Source of the DNA: Rhodomicrobium sp963706665
Lineage (GTDB): Bacteria > Pseudomonadota > Alphaproteobacteria > Rhizobiales > Rhodomicrobiaceae
NCBI GenBank assembly: GCA_963706665.1
Contig: CAVPNP010000042.1
Span: forward strand, 62,001-126,000
Reading direction: 5' to 3'
Length of the DNA stretch: 64,000 nt
The notes under the pieces are model-generated. The model was given only the letters and a program-made list of their open reading frames with translations. It was not told where the DNA came from and searched no databases. This document shows positions 46,241 through 55,600 of this stretch, piece after piece (the stretch's first letter is position 1; every line of letters starts with the position of its first letter). Made by a program: the position numbers and the translations under genes.

Positions 46241-48207
46241 TCGGCGGCCTCCAATTGACGCACGCCAGCCGTTGGAGCAGACGGCGCGTGAATTGGCATA
46301 TCGACAATCCGCACCATCGCCTCGATCACGCCTCGGCGGCCGTCTTCGAACGTGACCTCCGTGGCTATGTTTTTTTCCGTCGAGCCATCGTAAAGAGCGT
46401 CGAGCAGCGGCGCGTATCGCTCCGCTATAAAGCTGCGCCGGACCTTTAGCGTGCGGGTCAACTCGCCATCATCGGGATCGAGTTCCTTGTGCAGAATAAG
46501 AAAGCGGCGGATCTGCGCGCCGGCAAGGGGGGCCTCCCGCGCCAAGCTGAGATTGACCTCGTCAACATGCGCGCGGATCATCTCGTAAACGCGAGGATGG
46601 GCGGCAAGCTCCTGATAGCTCGCATAGGTCACATCGTTGCGCTCCGCCCAGCTACCGACCGCGAGCAGGTCGATATTTATAAACGCCGCGGCGTAATCGC
46701 GCCCGTGACCAAAAGCGACCGCTTCCTTGATATTCGCGTAGAACTTCAGCTTGTTTTCAATATATTTCGGAGGGAACAAGCCGCCACTCGTTAGGCGCCC
46801 TACGTCTTTCGCACGATCAATGATTTTGACCGTACCATCCGGCTCGATAACTCCGGCGTCGCCGGTCTTTACCCAACCGTCAGCTGTTTTCGTGGCGGCG
46901 GTCGCCTCATCATTTTTGAAGTAGCGAACGAAAACTCCCGGCCCGCGATATTCGACCTCGTTGGAAGGCGAAACGCGCAGCTCGACACCCGGAGCCGCTT
47001 TGCCGACTGAATCGGCGCTAATCTCGCCGTCCGCTTGCATGGTGACGTAGACGCAAGCCTCGGTTTGCCCATAGAATTGCTTGAGGTTGAGGCCAATGGA
47101 ACGGTAAAAGCGGAAGATCTCCGGCCCGATGGCCTCGCCAGCGGTGTAAGCCACGCGCGTGCGGGTCAGACCAAGGCGATTTCTGATAGGCCCGTATACA
47201 AGCCCCTGCCCTAATCCATACAATAAGCGGGATGAAAGCCTGACGCGTTCCCCATCCAGTATGCGCTCACCAACTCGGCGCGCCAACGACATGAAGCTCT
47301 TGAACATCGTCCGCTTCGCCCAGCCCGCATCTTCCATCCGCACCATGATTGTGGTGAGGAGATTTTCATAGACGCGAGGCGGGGCGAAAAAATAAGTGGG
47401 GCCGACCTCCCGGCGGTCCTCCAAGATCGTCTGGGGGCTTTCGGGGCACGAAACGCAAAAACCTGCGGCAAGCGCTTGGCCATAGCTGAAAATGTGATCG
47501 CCAACCCAGGCCATTGGCAGATAGGCAATGATCTCATCTCGCTCAGAAATGCGGTCGAAAGCATTCGCGTTGCGGGCAGTAATCAAGGCGTTGTCGTAGC
47601 TCAATACGACGCCTTTGGGCTGTCCCGTCGTGCCGGAGGTATAAAGGATGACGCCCGGATCGCTTCCTGTGCCACGGGAAACTTCGGCGAACCAACTTTC
47701 GGAGGCTTTGTTATCTTGCTTTAATCGGTTGCGCCCGGAGGCCGCGACGTTCTCAAAGCTTAATACATGGCTCGAATCATAATCGCGCAGTCCGCGCGGC
47801 TCGTCGTAAACAATCGTCTTTAGGAGCGGCGCAGCATCGGCGATAGAAAGAAGCTTATCGACCTGCTCCTGATTTTGCGCGACGGCGAGTTTTGCTTCCG
47901 AATGAGCAAGGACATAAGCGATCTCATCTGCGACCGCGTCTTGATACATTGGAACTGGGATCGCACCCAAACTCTGTGCGGCCATCATCGACCAATAGAG
48001 CCGTGGCCGATTATCGCCCACAATCGCCACGGCTTCACCGCGCCTAACCCCAAGCGCGCGCAAGCCGACCGCGAGGCTTCTTACTTCGTCGAGCGTCTCT
48101 TCCCAGGTCCAAGTTTGCCAAATACCCAAATCCTTAAGGCGGATGGCTGGCCGCTTAGCAAATACCTTTGCGTTGTAAAGAAGCACTTTGGGAAATGTGT
48201 CCGTCAT
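46237..48207 (-). CDS. Long-chain-type acyl-CoA ligase (operon A)
   Basis: About 656 residues of the AMP-forming ligase family, activating a carboxylic acid as CoA thioester. The phosphate loop YTSGTTGQPKG, the adenine motif YGQTEACVY and the hinge region TGDAGVIEPDGTVKIIDRAKDV are intact. The frame is open a little upstream; the ATG at 48207 preceded by GAGAGA gives a standard N-terminus (MTDTFPKVLLYNAKVF). It starts the minus-strand operon, whose promoter lies in the region shared with operon B. The paralog at 49461 has the same architecture. The substrate is unknown, but the linkage to importers suggests uptake followed by CoA trapping. Confidence 0.88.
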   Translation of the reverse strand: MTDTFPKVLLYNAKVFAKRPAIRLKDLGIWQTWTWEETLDEVRSLAVGLRALGVRRGEAVAIVGDNRPRLYWSMMAAQSLGAIPVPMYQDAVADEIAYVLAHSEAKLAVAQNQEQVDKLLSIADAAPLLKTIVYDEPRGLRDYDSSHVLSFENVAASGRNRLKQDNKASESWFAEVSRGTGSDPGVILYTSGTTGQPKGVVLSYDNALITARNANAFDRISERDEIIAYLPMAWVGDHIFSYGQALAAGFCVSCPESPQTILEDRREVGPTYFFAPPRVYENLLTTIMVRMEDAGWAKRTMFKSFMSLARRVGERILDGERVRLSSRLLYGLGQGLVYGPIRNRLGLTRTRVAYTAGEAIGPEIFRFYRSIGLNLKQFYGQTEACVYVTMQADGEISADSVGKAAPGVELRVSPSNEVEYRGPGVFVRYFKNDEATAATKTADGWVKTGDAGVIEPDGTVKIIDRAKDVGRLTSGGLFPPKYIENKLKFYANIKEAVAFGHGRDYAAAFINIDLLAVGSWAERNDVTYASYQELAAHPRVYEMIRAHVDEVNLSLAREAPLAGAQIRRFLILHKELDPDDGELTRTLKVRRSFIAERYAPLLDALYDGSTEKNIATEVTFEDGRRGVIEAMVRIVDMPIHAPSAPTAGVRQLEAAE

Positions 48208-48643
48208 TCTCTCGACGCAAAAAATTGGGGCTATCCCCACAGGAATGTATCAACACCTTTTCCCGCTTGTCATTTAGCCGAACTGATAAGCTTCGAGTAG
48301 GCGCTTAGTAAAATCCCGATAATAAGCAGTTTGTCTGCTAGCCGCCATTTCCTCTTAGTGCCGAATTATAACGCAAAATCATGAAATGGATCGGCCCGAA
48401 GGTCCTCCACAAAATGCGTCTCGGAGGTGATCACCAGCAGGTGAGACCTGTTGACTGCCGAGGAACGGCGGGGACTCTTCGGATGCTAGACGCTCGTCAG
48501 ACAGTTCAAGCAAGGAGCGCTAAAAGAACTCTACTGAAGATGAATTGCCAAAGCTCAAGTTCGAAACTAGCGTTTCATATTGCGAGCTGGAGATACAAAT
48601 AGTTTCCGGCCTCAGACCGAACCGATTTACGAAAGCTAACACC
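48208..48643. promoter_or_regulatory. Divergent promoter region between operons A and B
   Basis: About 436 bases between the divergent operons. It should contain both promoters. Two inverted repeats stand out: the perfect ten-base GGTGATCACC (48426-48435) and CAGGT-GAG-ACCTG (48438-48450), side by side. They could be operators for a regulator, but no regulator gene lies nearby. Confidence 0.4.
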
Positions 48644-49471
48644 ATGCATGCAGAGGTTCGGGATGCCCTGCAGCCGGACAAAGACAATAACCGTGAATCA
48701 CTCCTCGTTTGCGAAAAGATTTCGCGCAGCTTTGGTGGATTGCAAGCGCTCAAAAGCGTATCGCTCGACGTCCGAAAAGGCGAAATATTCGGTCTCGTTG
48801 GCCCGAACGGCAGCGGAAAGACAACACTTCTGAACGCAATTGCTGGCTTTTTTCCGCCGCAAGAAGGCAGAATTCTTTTTGAAGGCAAAGATATCACCGG
48901 AATGCGCCCGCACCGCGTGGCGCGGCTTGGCATCGCGCGCACCTTCCAGAACCTCGCGTTATTTCGAGGGCTTTCCACACTCGATAACATTCTCATGGGG
49001 CGCCACGTCCATATGAAACCGCGCGCGCTGGCGACTGCCCTTTACTGGTGGTGGGCGAAGCGTGATGAAACGATTCAACGTCGAAAAGTTGAGGAGATCA
49101 TTGAATTTCTTCAGCTAGAGGCAATCCGCGACGAGCCGATTGACGTCGTGCCGCTTGGACTCCAGAAGCGCGTGGAGCTTGCCCGCGCGCTTGCAGCAGA
49201 GCCAAAGCTCCTCGTGCTCGACGAGCCGATGGCCGGGATGAATCAAGAGGAAAAGGAATATATGGCGCGCTTCATTCTCGACGTGCGAGAGGCGAGCGGT
49301 GTCACCGTCCTTATGATTGAGCATCACATGGATGTGGTGGCAAGTCTTTGCGACCGCATGCTTGTCTTAAGTTATGGGGAAGTGATCGCGTCGGGGTCGC
49401 CAAAAGAAGCACTGGCTGAGCCGAGGGTAATCGAAGCTTATCTAGGAAAGCAGCACGCTCATGCTGCATGA
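48644..49471 (+). CDS. livG: Liv-type ATPase LivG (operon B)
   Basis: A 275-residue ABC ATPase with Walker A GPNGSGKTTLLNAIAG, ARTFQNLALFRGLSTLDNILMGR, signature VPLGLQKRVELARAL and Walker B LLVLDEPMAGMNQEEKEYM. It is clearly the paralog of the ATPase at 45392. The frame is open from 48545, but the ATG at 48644 gives the usual length; neither start has a strong ribosome site. Its 3' end overlaps the ligase gene by 11 bases. Confidence 0.88.
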   Translation: MHAEVRDALQPDKDNNRESLLVCEKISRSFGGLQALKSVSLDVRKGEIFGLVGPNGSGKTTLLNAIAGFFPPQEGRILFEGKDITGMRPHRVARLGIARTFQNLALFRGLSTLDNILMGRHVHMKPRALATALYWWWAKRDETIQRRKVEEIIEFLQLEAIRDEPIDVVPLGLQKRVELARALAAEPKLLVLDEPMAGMNQEEKEYMARFILDVREASGVTVLMIEHHMDVVASLCDRMLVLSYGEVIASGSPKEALAEPRVIEAYLGKQHAHAA

Positions 49472-51416
49472 CGTTGCCGATAGCACCGGGATTTCCGAAT
49501 CAAGGGGCGCGCCGCAAAAGCCTCAGGCCCAACACACACTGATTTCCCTGCTTGCCGTCAATTCCAAACGTCATCCTAAAACGATCGCGATGCGTGAGCG
49601 CGAGTTTGGCATTTGGCGCGAGTACAACTGGGCCGATTATCTCGCGGAAGTCACCGCTTTCGCCGCCGGGCTCGAGGCAATTGGTCTTCGCGCCAAGGAA
49701 CCCCTTGTTATCATTGGTGACAATCGCGCCCGCCTATACTTCGCGATGGTGGCGGCTGCGATGCTTGGCGCTTATGCGATGCCGCTTTATCCGGAAACAC
49801 CCGCTGCTGAACTGGCGCAATTCATCAAACCTGGCACGCGCATCGCAATCGTGGAGGATCAGGAACAGGTCGATAAGCTTCTTGAAGTGAGGGCGCGGCA
49901 GCATATCCCGCAGATAATCATCTATGATGACGCGAGAGGTGTCTCCACCTACAGCGATCAAGGGCTTACCGCATACGACGCGATATTGGCGCAAGGTCAA
50001 GCGCGGCTCGCGGCTGAACCAGGTCTTGCGGACAAACTGCAAAGCCGTGCTGCGGCGGATGACTGGGCGGTTCTCCTTCATTCTTCGGGGACAACAGGCA
50101 GGCCGAAAGGGATTCCCCTAAAGCACCGTCATCTCATTGCCGCTGTGAAGCAAGCCGCAGAGGCGAGTTACTTCAAGGAAGGCGATAGCCAGATGGGTTA
50201 TCTGCCGATCGCTTGGGTGGGCGACTACACCTTCTCTGTCGCGGCTACCATCGCTCTTCGCTGCACGCTCAGTATTCCAGAGCGCCAGGAAACCGCGATG
50301 CATGATATTCGCGAAGTGGCGCCGACGCTTTTTTTCGCGTCCGCTCGGAGCTGGGATAATCTTCTGACGCGGCTGCAGGTTCAGATCGCAGAATCCACCC
50401 CTCTTAAGCGGGCCTTGGTAAAGCATTTTACGAGGTTCTCAATGGAAGCTGAGCGGCGGCGTCTGGCAGGCAAGCGCGGCTCACCGTTTTCGAGGGCGTG
50501 GCGTGGTTTGGGTGAGATTTTAGTTTACGGTCCGATCAAGGACCATCTTGGGCTGAGCCGCGCCAAGCGCTGCTATACGGCTGGCGAATCGGTTGGCGAA
50601 GACACTTTTCTTTATTTCCGTGGCCTGGGCTTGAACCTCAAGCAGTTCTACGGTCAAAGCGAGAACTGCGCCTTGACCGCCGCGCAGTCCGACGGCGCGG
50701 TGCGCCTGCACACCGTGGGCAACGCTTTGCCCGGCATAGACATTCGTGTGAGCGATACGGGAGAAATCCTTATCCGCGCTCCCAGCGTCTTCGATGGCTA
50801 CTCCGACGACGAGCAAGCGACAGCGGCTGCGCTCGCCGATGGCTGGCTCCATACCGGCGATGCCGGTTACTTGGAGGATGATGGGCAACTTGTGGTGCTA
50901 GGGCGCGTGAGCGAGCTGCAATATACCGCAAGCGGCGAACGCTTCATCCCGACCTACATTGAAAATCGCATCAAATTCAGTCCGTATATAAGAGACGTCG
51001 CAGTGACTGGAGCCGGTCGCGCTCATCTCGCGGCGCTCGTTTGCATTGACATGGAAGCCGTTGGGCATTGGGCTCAAGTCGAGGGCGTCGGATACACGTC
51101 CTACGCCGATCTTTCGCAAAAACCGCCTGTGCTGGACTTGATCCGTGGCGTGCTCGTGCATACCAACGAGGTTTTTCCCGACGCGCTAAAGCTTAAGCGC
51201 TTTGTGAATTTGCCCAAGGAATTCGACCCTGACGATGGCGAGGTGACGCGCACGCGCAAGCTTCGCCGCAACGTGATCGATGCAAATTACGCCACAGTGA
51301 TCGGGGCTCTTTATCGCGAGCAAGATCGGATCGAGGTCGACGTTGGCGTCGTCTATGAGACCGGCGAGCGTGGAACGCTAAGGCGCGCGCTTTCCATCGT
51401 TCCGGTGGAGGCTTGA
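49461..51416 (+). CDS. Long-chain-type acyl-CoA ligase (operon B)
   Basis: A 651-residue AMP-forming ligase. Motifs are LHSSGTTGRPKGIPL (phosphate loop, with His-Ser in place of the usual Tyr-Thr), FYGQSENCALT, and TGDAGYLEDDGQLVVLGRVSEL. The same domain order as the paralog at 46237 is seen. The Ser in GQSE instead of the usual Thr/Thr-Glu is a mild change and is found in some relatives. It follows livG in the same operon and precedes livH with a stop-start overlap region. Confidence 0.86.
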   Translation: MLHDVADSTGISESRGAPQKPQAQHTLISLLAVNSKRHPKTIAMREREFGIWREYNWADYLAEVTAFAAGLEAIGLRAKEPLVIIGDNRARLYFAMVAAAMLGAYAMPLYPETPAAELAQFIKPGTRIAIVEDQEQVDKLLEVRARQHIPQIIIYDDARGVSTYSDQGLTAYDAILAQGQARLAAEPGLADKLQSRAAADDWAVLLHSSGTTGRPKGIPLKHRHLIAAVKQAAEASYFKEGDSQMGYLPIAWVGDYTFSVAATIALRCTLSIPERQETAMHDIREVAPTLFFASARSWDNLLTRLQVQIAESTPLKRALVKHFTRFSMEAERRRLAGKRGSPFSRAWRGLGEILVYGPIKDHLGLSRAKRCYTAGESVGEDTFLYFRGLGLNLKQFYGQSENCALTAAQSDGAVRLHTVGNALPGIDIRVSDTGEILIRAPSVFDGYSDDEQATAAALADGWLHTGDAGYLEDDGQLVVLGRVSELQYTASGERFIPTYIENRIKFSPYIRDVAVTGAGRAHLAALVCIDMEAVGHWAQVEGVGYTSYADLSQKPPVLDLIRGVLVHTNEVFPDALKLKRFVNLPKEFDPDDGEVTRTRKLRRNVIDANYATVIGALYREQDRIEVDVGVVYETGERGTLRRALSIVPVEA

Positions 51417-51418
51417 GA

Positions 51419-52306
51419 ATGGATTGGTCTTTTCTCGCCGAGCTCGCGATCAATGGCGCCCTTGTGGGGCTGATGTACGCGCTTTGCGCGCTCGGGCTTG
51501 TCCTTATTTATAAAACCTCCGGCGTTGCCAACCTTTCGCAAGGCGCGCTTATCATGACCGGCGGCTACATCGTGGCGTGGCTCGCTACTGGCCTCGGGCT
51601 TCCCCTATTGCTGGCGATCCCGATCGGGCTGGCCGCATTATTCCTTTTCGGCGTTCTGATCGAGCGTCTCGCTTTGCGCCGGATGATTGGTCAACCGATC
51701 ATCATGATCATCATGTTGACGCTTGGGTTGGAAATTCTCTTGCGGGGACTGGTGCCCGCGCTCGGAGGAGCAAGCCTGAAGCGGCTCGATATCGGCATTT
51801 CGCAGCAGCCGCTTATCGTCTCGGACATCTTCATCAATCGCTCTTATCTTTATGGCGGCGGAATCGCGCTTTTGGCGATTACGCTGGCCGCGCTATTTTT
51901 TAATTCACGGCGTGGTGTGATTTTGCGCGCGGTCTCCGATGATCAGCCAGCCTCCTGGGCTGTGGGCATCAGAGTTGAGCGCGCCATCGCCTTGTCCTGG
52001 GGGCTTGCGGGGATCACCGCTCTTCTAGCAGGGGTTCTTTGGGGTTCGGTGCAGGGCGTAGATTGGACGCTTTCACTGCTGCTTATCAAAGCGCTCGCCG
52101 TCGCCATACTTGGCGGCCTCGATAGCATTTTGGGTGTCCTCGTCGCGGGTGTCCTTCTGGGCCTCGCTGAAAGCGTGATCCCCGGCTATCTCGATCCCAT
52201 AGCAGGCGGCGGAACGCGCGATGTCGTGGCATCCATCATTATCCTCTTGACCACCATTGTGCGCCCCTACGGCCTATTTGGCCGCGAGCGGATCGAGAGG
52301 ATCTAG
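51419..52306 (+). CDS. livH: Liv-type permease LivH (operon B)
   Basis: About 295 residues with eight hydrophobic segments. KTSGVANLSQGALIMTGGYI near residue 30 and LGGLDSILGVLVAGVLLGLAESVIPGYL near residue 225 mark LivH. The ATG at 51419 lies nine bases after GGAGG; a TTG at 51413 also opens the frame. Paralog of the LivH at 43821. Confidence 0.9.
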   Translation: MDWSFLAELAINGALVGLMYALCALGLVLIYKTSGVANLSQGALIMTGGYIVAWLATGLGLPLLLAIPIGLAALFLFGVLIERLALRRMIGQPIIMIIMLTLGLEILLRGLVPALGGASLKRLDIGISQQPLIVSDIFINRSYLYGGGIALLAITLAALFFNSRRGVILRAVSDDQPASWAVGIRVERAIALSWGLAGITALLAGVLWGSVQGVDWTLSLLLIKALAVAILGGLDSILGVLVAGVLLGLAESVIPGYLDPIAGGGTRDVVASIIILLTTIVRPYGLFGRERIERI

Positions 52307-52310
52307 CCCT

Positions 52311-53384
52311 ATGTTCTATCGTCTCGCCGGCGTTTATCGCACGACCTATGAAGCAGACCGCGCAATTCTTCGCATACCTGCGGATCGTTGGCAGGTCCTT
52401 ATCCTTTTCCTGCTCGCGCTGGCGGCTCCCGCGATTTTTTCGAAGCTCTATCTTTCTAGTTATCTCCTGCCCTGGCTTATCTGGAGCATGGCTGCGCTGA
52501 GCCTAAATCTCCTCGTCGGCTGGACAGGACAGATCCATCTTGGCTATGCGGCGGTCATGGCGATTGGCGCCTACGGAACAATTCATATTGTCCGCGCGGG
52601 CGTGCCCTTCGAAGCTGCAGTGCTGGCGGGTGGCTTTTTGGCCGCAAGCATCGGCCTCATCTTCGGATTTGCATCGCTGCGCGTTAAGGGGCTCTATTTG
52701 GCCGTCAGCACGCTTGCCATGCAGTATGTGGCCGACTGGGTCATAAGCCACGTCCCGGCAATCTCAGGCGGAAGCCAAGCGACCCTTCAGGCTCCGAGCT
52801 TCCGGTTTCTTGGCATTCCGATAAACGACGACATCAACCGCTACTACCTCGCGCTGTTCGCTTGCGTTGCTGTAGCGGTCTTTCTGTTGAACGTGCGCCG
52901 CACTGCCTTCGGGCGGGCACTCGCCGCTGTTCGAGAGAAGGATTACGCGGCGGCGGTGCTTGGCGTGAACACCTTCTACTTCAAGCTGATGGCTTTCTGG
53001 GTCAGTTCGTTCCTCGGAGGCATTGCCGGGGCATTGCTGGCCTTTTGCTACTACCGCGCGGTGACGCCTGAGCAGTTCCATCTCGACGTATCAATTCAAG
53101 TGCTGGCCATGGTGATTGTTGGCGGACTTGCGAGCGTCACAGGAAGCTTTTTAGGGGCGGGGCTTGTGCTCTTGGCGCCCATCTTCCTCAACAATCTGGT
53201 CGCAACTATTGCCTCAACGCTCGGCATTCAAGCAAGCGGAGAGCTTTTGTCCCAAATTCCGCTCATTCTCTACGGAGCTTTGATCGTCGGCTTCCTGCTG
53301 TTTGAGCCATTAGGACTGGCCAAAATTTGGGACAATGTTCGCAATTACTTTCTTGTTTGGCCTTTTCGTCATGCGCGGCACTAG
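52311..53384 (+). CDS. livM: Liv-type permease LivM (operon B)
   Basis: About 357 residues. The N-terminus MFYRLAGVYRTTYEADRAILRI precedes the first membrane segment. GWTGQIHLGYAAVMAIGAYG and a C-terminal FEPLGLAKIWDNVRNYFLVWPF are typical of LivM from ligase-linked operons. The ATG at 52311 follows the livH stop by four bases. The same N- and C-terminal blocks occur in the frameshifted paralog at 42726. Confidence 0.9.
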   Translation: MFYRLAGVYRTTYEADRAILRIPADRWQVLILFLLALAAPAIFSKLYLSSYLLPWLIWSMAALSLNLLVGWTGQIHLGYAAVMAIGAYGTIHIVRAGVPFEAAVLAGGFLAASIGLIFGFASLRVKGLYLAVSTLAMQYVADWVISHVPAISGGSQATLQAPSFRFLGIPINDDINRYYLALFACVAVAVFLLNVRRTAFGRALAAVREKDYAAAVLGVNTFYFKLMAFWVSSFLGGIAGALLAFCYYRAVTPEQFHLDVSIQVLAMVIVGGLASVTGSFLGAGLVLLAPIFLNNLVATIASTLGIQASGELLSQIPLILYGALIVGFLLFEPLGLAKIWDNVRNYFLVWPFRHARH

Positions 53385-53423
53385 GCCCAATTATAATAAC
53401 TCAGCGCGAATGTGGAGGATCTA

Positions 53424-54671
53424 ATGGGGCGTTTGATCAAGCTACTGGCCATGTCAGCGGCTTTTGCAATGGGAGCTGCGGGTGCAAATGCGCAAAACCA
53501 GCCAATCAAGGTCGGCACTGCGCTCGACTTCACTAAGGTTTACACATTCCTGACAGCCGAATACAGCCAAGGACAACGCGACTATATCTCTCTGCTGAAC
53601 GCGCGCGGCGGCATCAAAGGAAATCCGGTTGAGATCGAAGTCGTCGATACAGGAAACGAGCCCCAGCGCGGCATTGAGGCTTATGAGCGTTTCAAGAATG
53701 AAGGGGTGGTCTTAGTAGACTTCCTATCAACCCCTGTGTCACGTGCAGTCGTGCCACGCGCACTTACGGATGGCATGAACGTCATAACGGCGTTTCACGG
53801 ACGCTCCGATGCCGCTGACGGTTCGACATTTCCTTCGATTTTTCCGCTGACCCCCGCTTATTGGTCTCAGGCTACCGCAATCGTCAAATATATCGGCGAT
53901 AAAGAAGGCGGGAGCCTTAAGGGCAAAAAAATCGTGTTGGTGCATATAGATAGCCCCTTCGGCAAAGAGCCTCTCCCTGTATTCCAGAAGCTGGCGGAAC
54001 AACAAGGCTTCACATTTTTAGATGTCGGCTATCCGTCGCCTGGAAATGAACAATCAGCGCAATGGACGCAGGTGAGGCGCGAGCGGCCCGACTGGGTGGT
54101 GATTTGGGGCGCGGGCGGCGGTCAGCCCAATTCCGTTCGGGAAGCCCTAAGAAATGGAATTGCGCCAAACAAAATCGCCTCAGTTATTTGGCTCTCCGAA
54201 ACCGACATGAACATCGTGGGAGCCGATCAAGCGAAGGGTATCGCGCGTTTTGAAGGCGTGGCATCAGGCAAGGATTTGCCGATCATCAAGGCTATCCAAG
54301 AAGAAGTGATTGCCAAGGGGAAAGGCGCTGGCGATGCCGCCAAGGTCGGAAGCAGCTATTACAACATTGGCGTAGCAACGATGGCGATATTTGCCGAAGG
54401 CGCACGGATCGCAATCGAAAAGGAAGGCGCGCCATTGACCGCGGCTAAGCTGAAACGGGGCCTCGAAAGCATCAAGGACTTCAGCACAGAGGGATTGCTG
54501 CCGCCAGTAACGGCTACGGCCGAGGATCATCAGGGTGGCGGGCGCGGCCGCATTGCCGTCTGGGATGGCACAAAGTGGAAAGCAGATAGCGAATGGTTCG
54601 CTGCGTCCCAGGATATCGTTTGGGAACTCGTGAAAAAGACGGCAGCCGAATTCAAGGTTTCTAGCAAATAG
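53424..54671 (+). CDS. Liv-type substrate-binding protein (operon B)
   Basis: About 415 residues, with a signal peptide (MGRLIKLLAMSAAFAMGAAGANAQ) and a type I binding fold starting QPIKVGTALDFTKVYTFLTAEYSQGQRDYISLLNARGG. The ATG at 53424 has GGAGG about six bases upstream. The TEGLLPPVTATAEDHQGGGRGRIAVWDGTKWKADSEWF end is typical of this receptor subgroup. A hairpin follows it, before livF. Ligand unknown. Confidence 0.88.
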   Translation: MGRLIKLLAMSAAFAMGAAGANAQNQPIKVGTALDFTKVYTFLTAEYSQGQRDYISLLNARGGIKGNPVEIEVVDTGNEPQRGIEAYERFKNEGVVLVDFLSTPVSRAVVPRALTDGMNVITAFHGRSDAADGSTFPSIFPLTPAYWSQATAIVKYIGDKEGGSLKGKKIVLVHIDSPFGKEPLPVFQKLAEQQGFTFLDVGYPSPGNEQSAQWTQVRRERPDWVVIWGAGGGQPNSVREALRNGIAPNKIASVIWLSETDMNIVGADQAKGIARFEGVASGKDLPIIKAIQEEVIAKGKGAGDAAKVGSSYYNIGVATMAIFAEGARIAIEKEGAPLTAAKLKRGLESIKDFSTEGLLPPVTATAEDHQGGGRGRIAVWDGTKWKADSEWFAASQDIVWELVKKTAAEFKVSSK

Positions 54672-54689
54672 GCACACATTGCGAACGAA

Positions 54690-54722
54690 GCGAGGAAATG
54701 CATCCCAGATGGATTTCCTCGC
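54690..54722 (+). terminator. Hairpin between binding-protein gene and livF
   Basis: Ten-base arms GCGAGGAAAT (54690-54699) and ATTTCCTCGC (54713-54722) pair perfectly around a 13-base loop. Like the hairpins after the binding-protein gene at 4433, it may limit expression of the downstream ATPase. Confidence 0.5.
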
Positions 54723-54776
54723 TGGGTTAACTCGCAGCGACGGTAGCTTTTCAGGGCGCGTTTTGAGGCGAAGGCT

Positions 54777-55559
54777 ATGCTTACCTTGAACAATGTCGAG
54801 GTGATTTACGACAAAGTTTTTCTTGCCATCAAAGGCGTCTCTATCGATGTGAGCGACGGTGGCATGGTCGCACTGCTCGGCTCGAATGGTGCAGGCAAGA
54901 GCACAACGCTCAAAGCTATCAGCGGTCTACTCGCGCCAGAGCGTGGTGAAGTGAGCCGCGGTTCGGTCCTTTGGGGGAACCTGGATATTGGGCGCTTGCC
55001 AGCGCCCGAACGCGTGCGGCTTGGAATTGCCCATGTGCTCGAAGGGCGCCGGGTTTTCGAGCATCTCTCCGCCGATGAAAACCTGACAGCCGCGACTTCG
55101 ATGCATAGGGACCGCGCGAAGGTGGCAGGGCTCAAGGAGCGTGTTTACAGCTATTTTCCGCGCCTCAAGGAGCGGCGTAACGCGAAGGCCGGTTATCTCT
55201 CGGGAGGAGAGCAACAAATGCTTGCCATTGGGCGGGCGCTTATGACCGAGCCGAAACTCATCATGTTCGACGAACCAAGCCTGGGGCTCGCGCCATCTCT
55301 CGTAGACGAGATTTTTGCCATCATCGCGCGTCTCAACCGTGATGGCGTTGGCGTTCTGATCGTGGAGCAGAATGCAGCAGCGACCCTCGACGTGGTGGAC
55401 AGAGCCTATCTCATCGAAAACGGTAGGGTCGTCATGGGGGGTAGCGCTGCCGAACTTAAGCAGAACCCCGATATTCAGGCTTTCTATCTTGGAGGCGGGG
55501 GCGGGAAGAATTACACGGCTGTGAAGCATTATCGCCGCAGAAAACGATGGCTAGGCTAA
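54777..55559 (+). CDS. livF: Liv-type ATPase LivF (operon B)
   Basis: A 260-residue ABC ATPase with Walker A GSNGAGKSTTLKAIS, signature LSGGEQQMLAIGRAL and Walker B LIMFDEPSLGLAP. The C-terminus AVKHYRRRKRWLG is shared with the LivF at 40381. It closes operon B; the IS481 relic follows 41 bases later. Confidence 0.9.
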   Translation: MLTLNNVEVIYDKVFLAIKGVSIDVSDGGMVALLGSNGAGKSTTLKAISGLLAPERGEVSRGSVLWGNLDIGRLPAPERVRLGIAHVLEGRRVFEHLSADENLTAATSMHRDRAKVAGLKERVYSYFPRLKERRNAKAGYLSGGEQQMLAIGRALMTEPKLIMFDEPSLGLAPSLVDEIFAIIARLNRDGVGVLIVEQNAAATLDVVDRAYLIENGRVVMGGSAAELKQNPDIQAFYLGGGGGKNYTAVKHYRRRKRWLG

Positions 55560-55600
55560 TCGCCCGCGCGGCGCGCGACAGGAGCACGCCCTGAGAGCGG

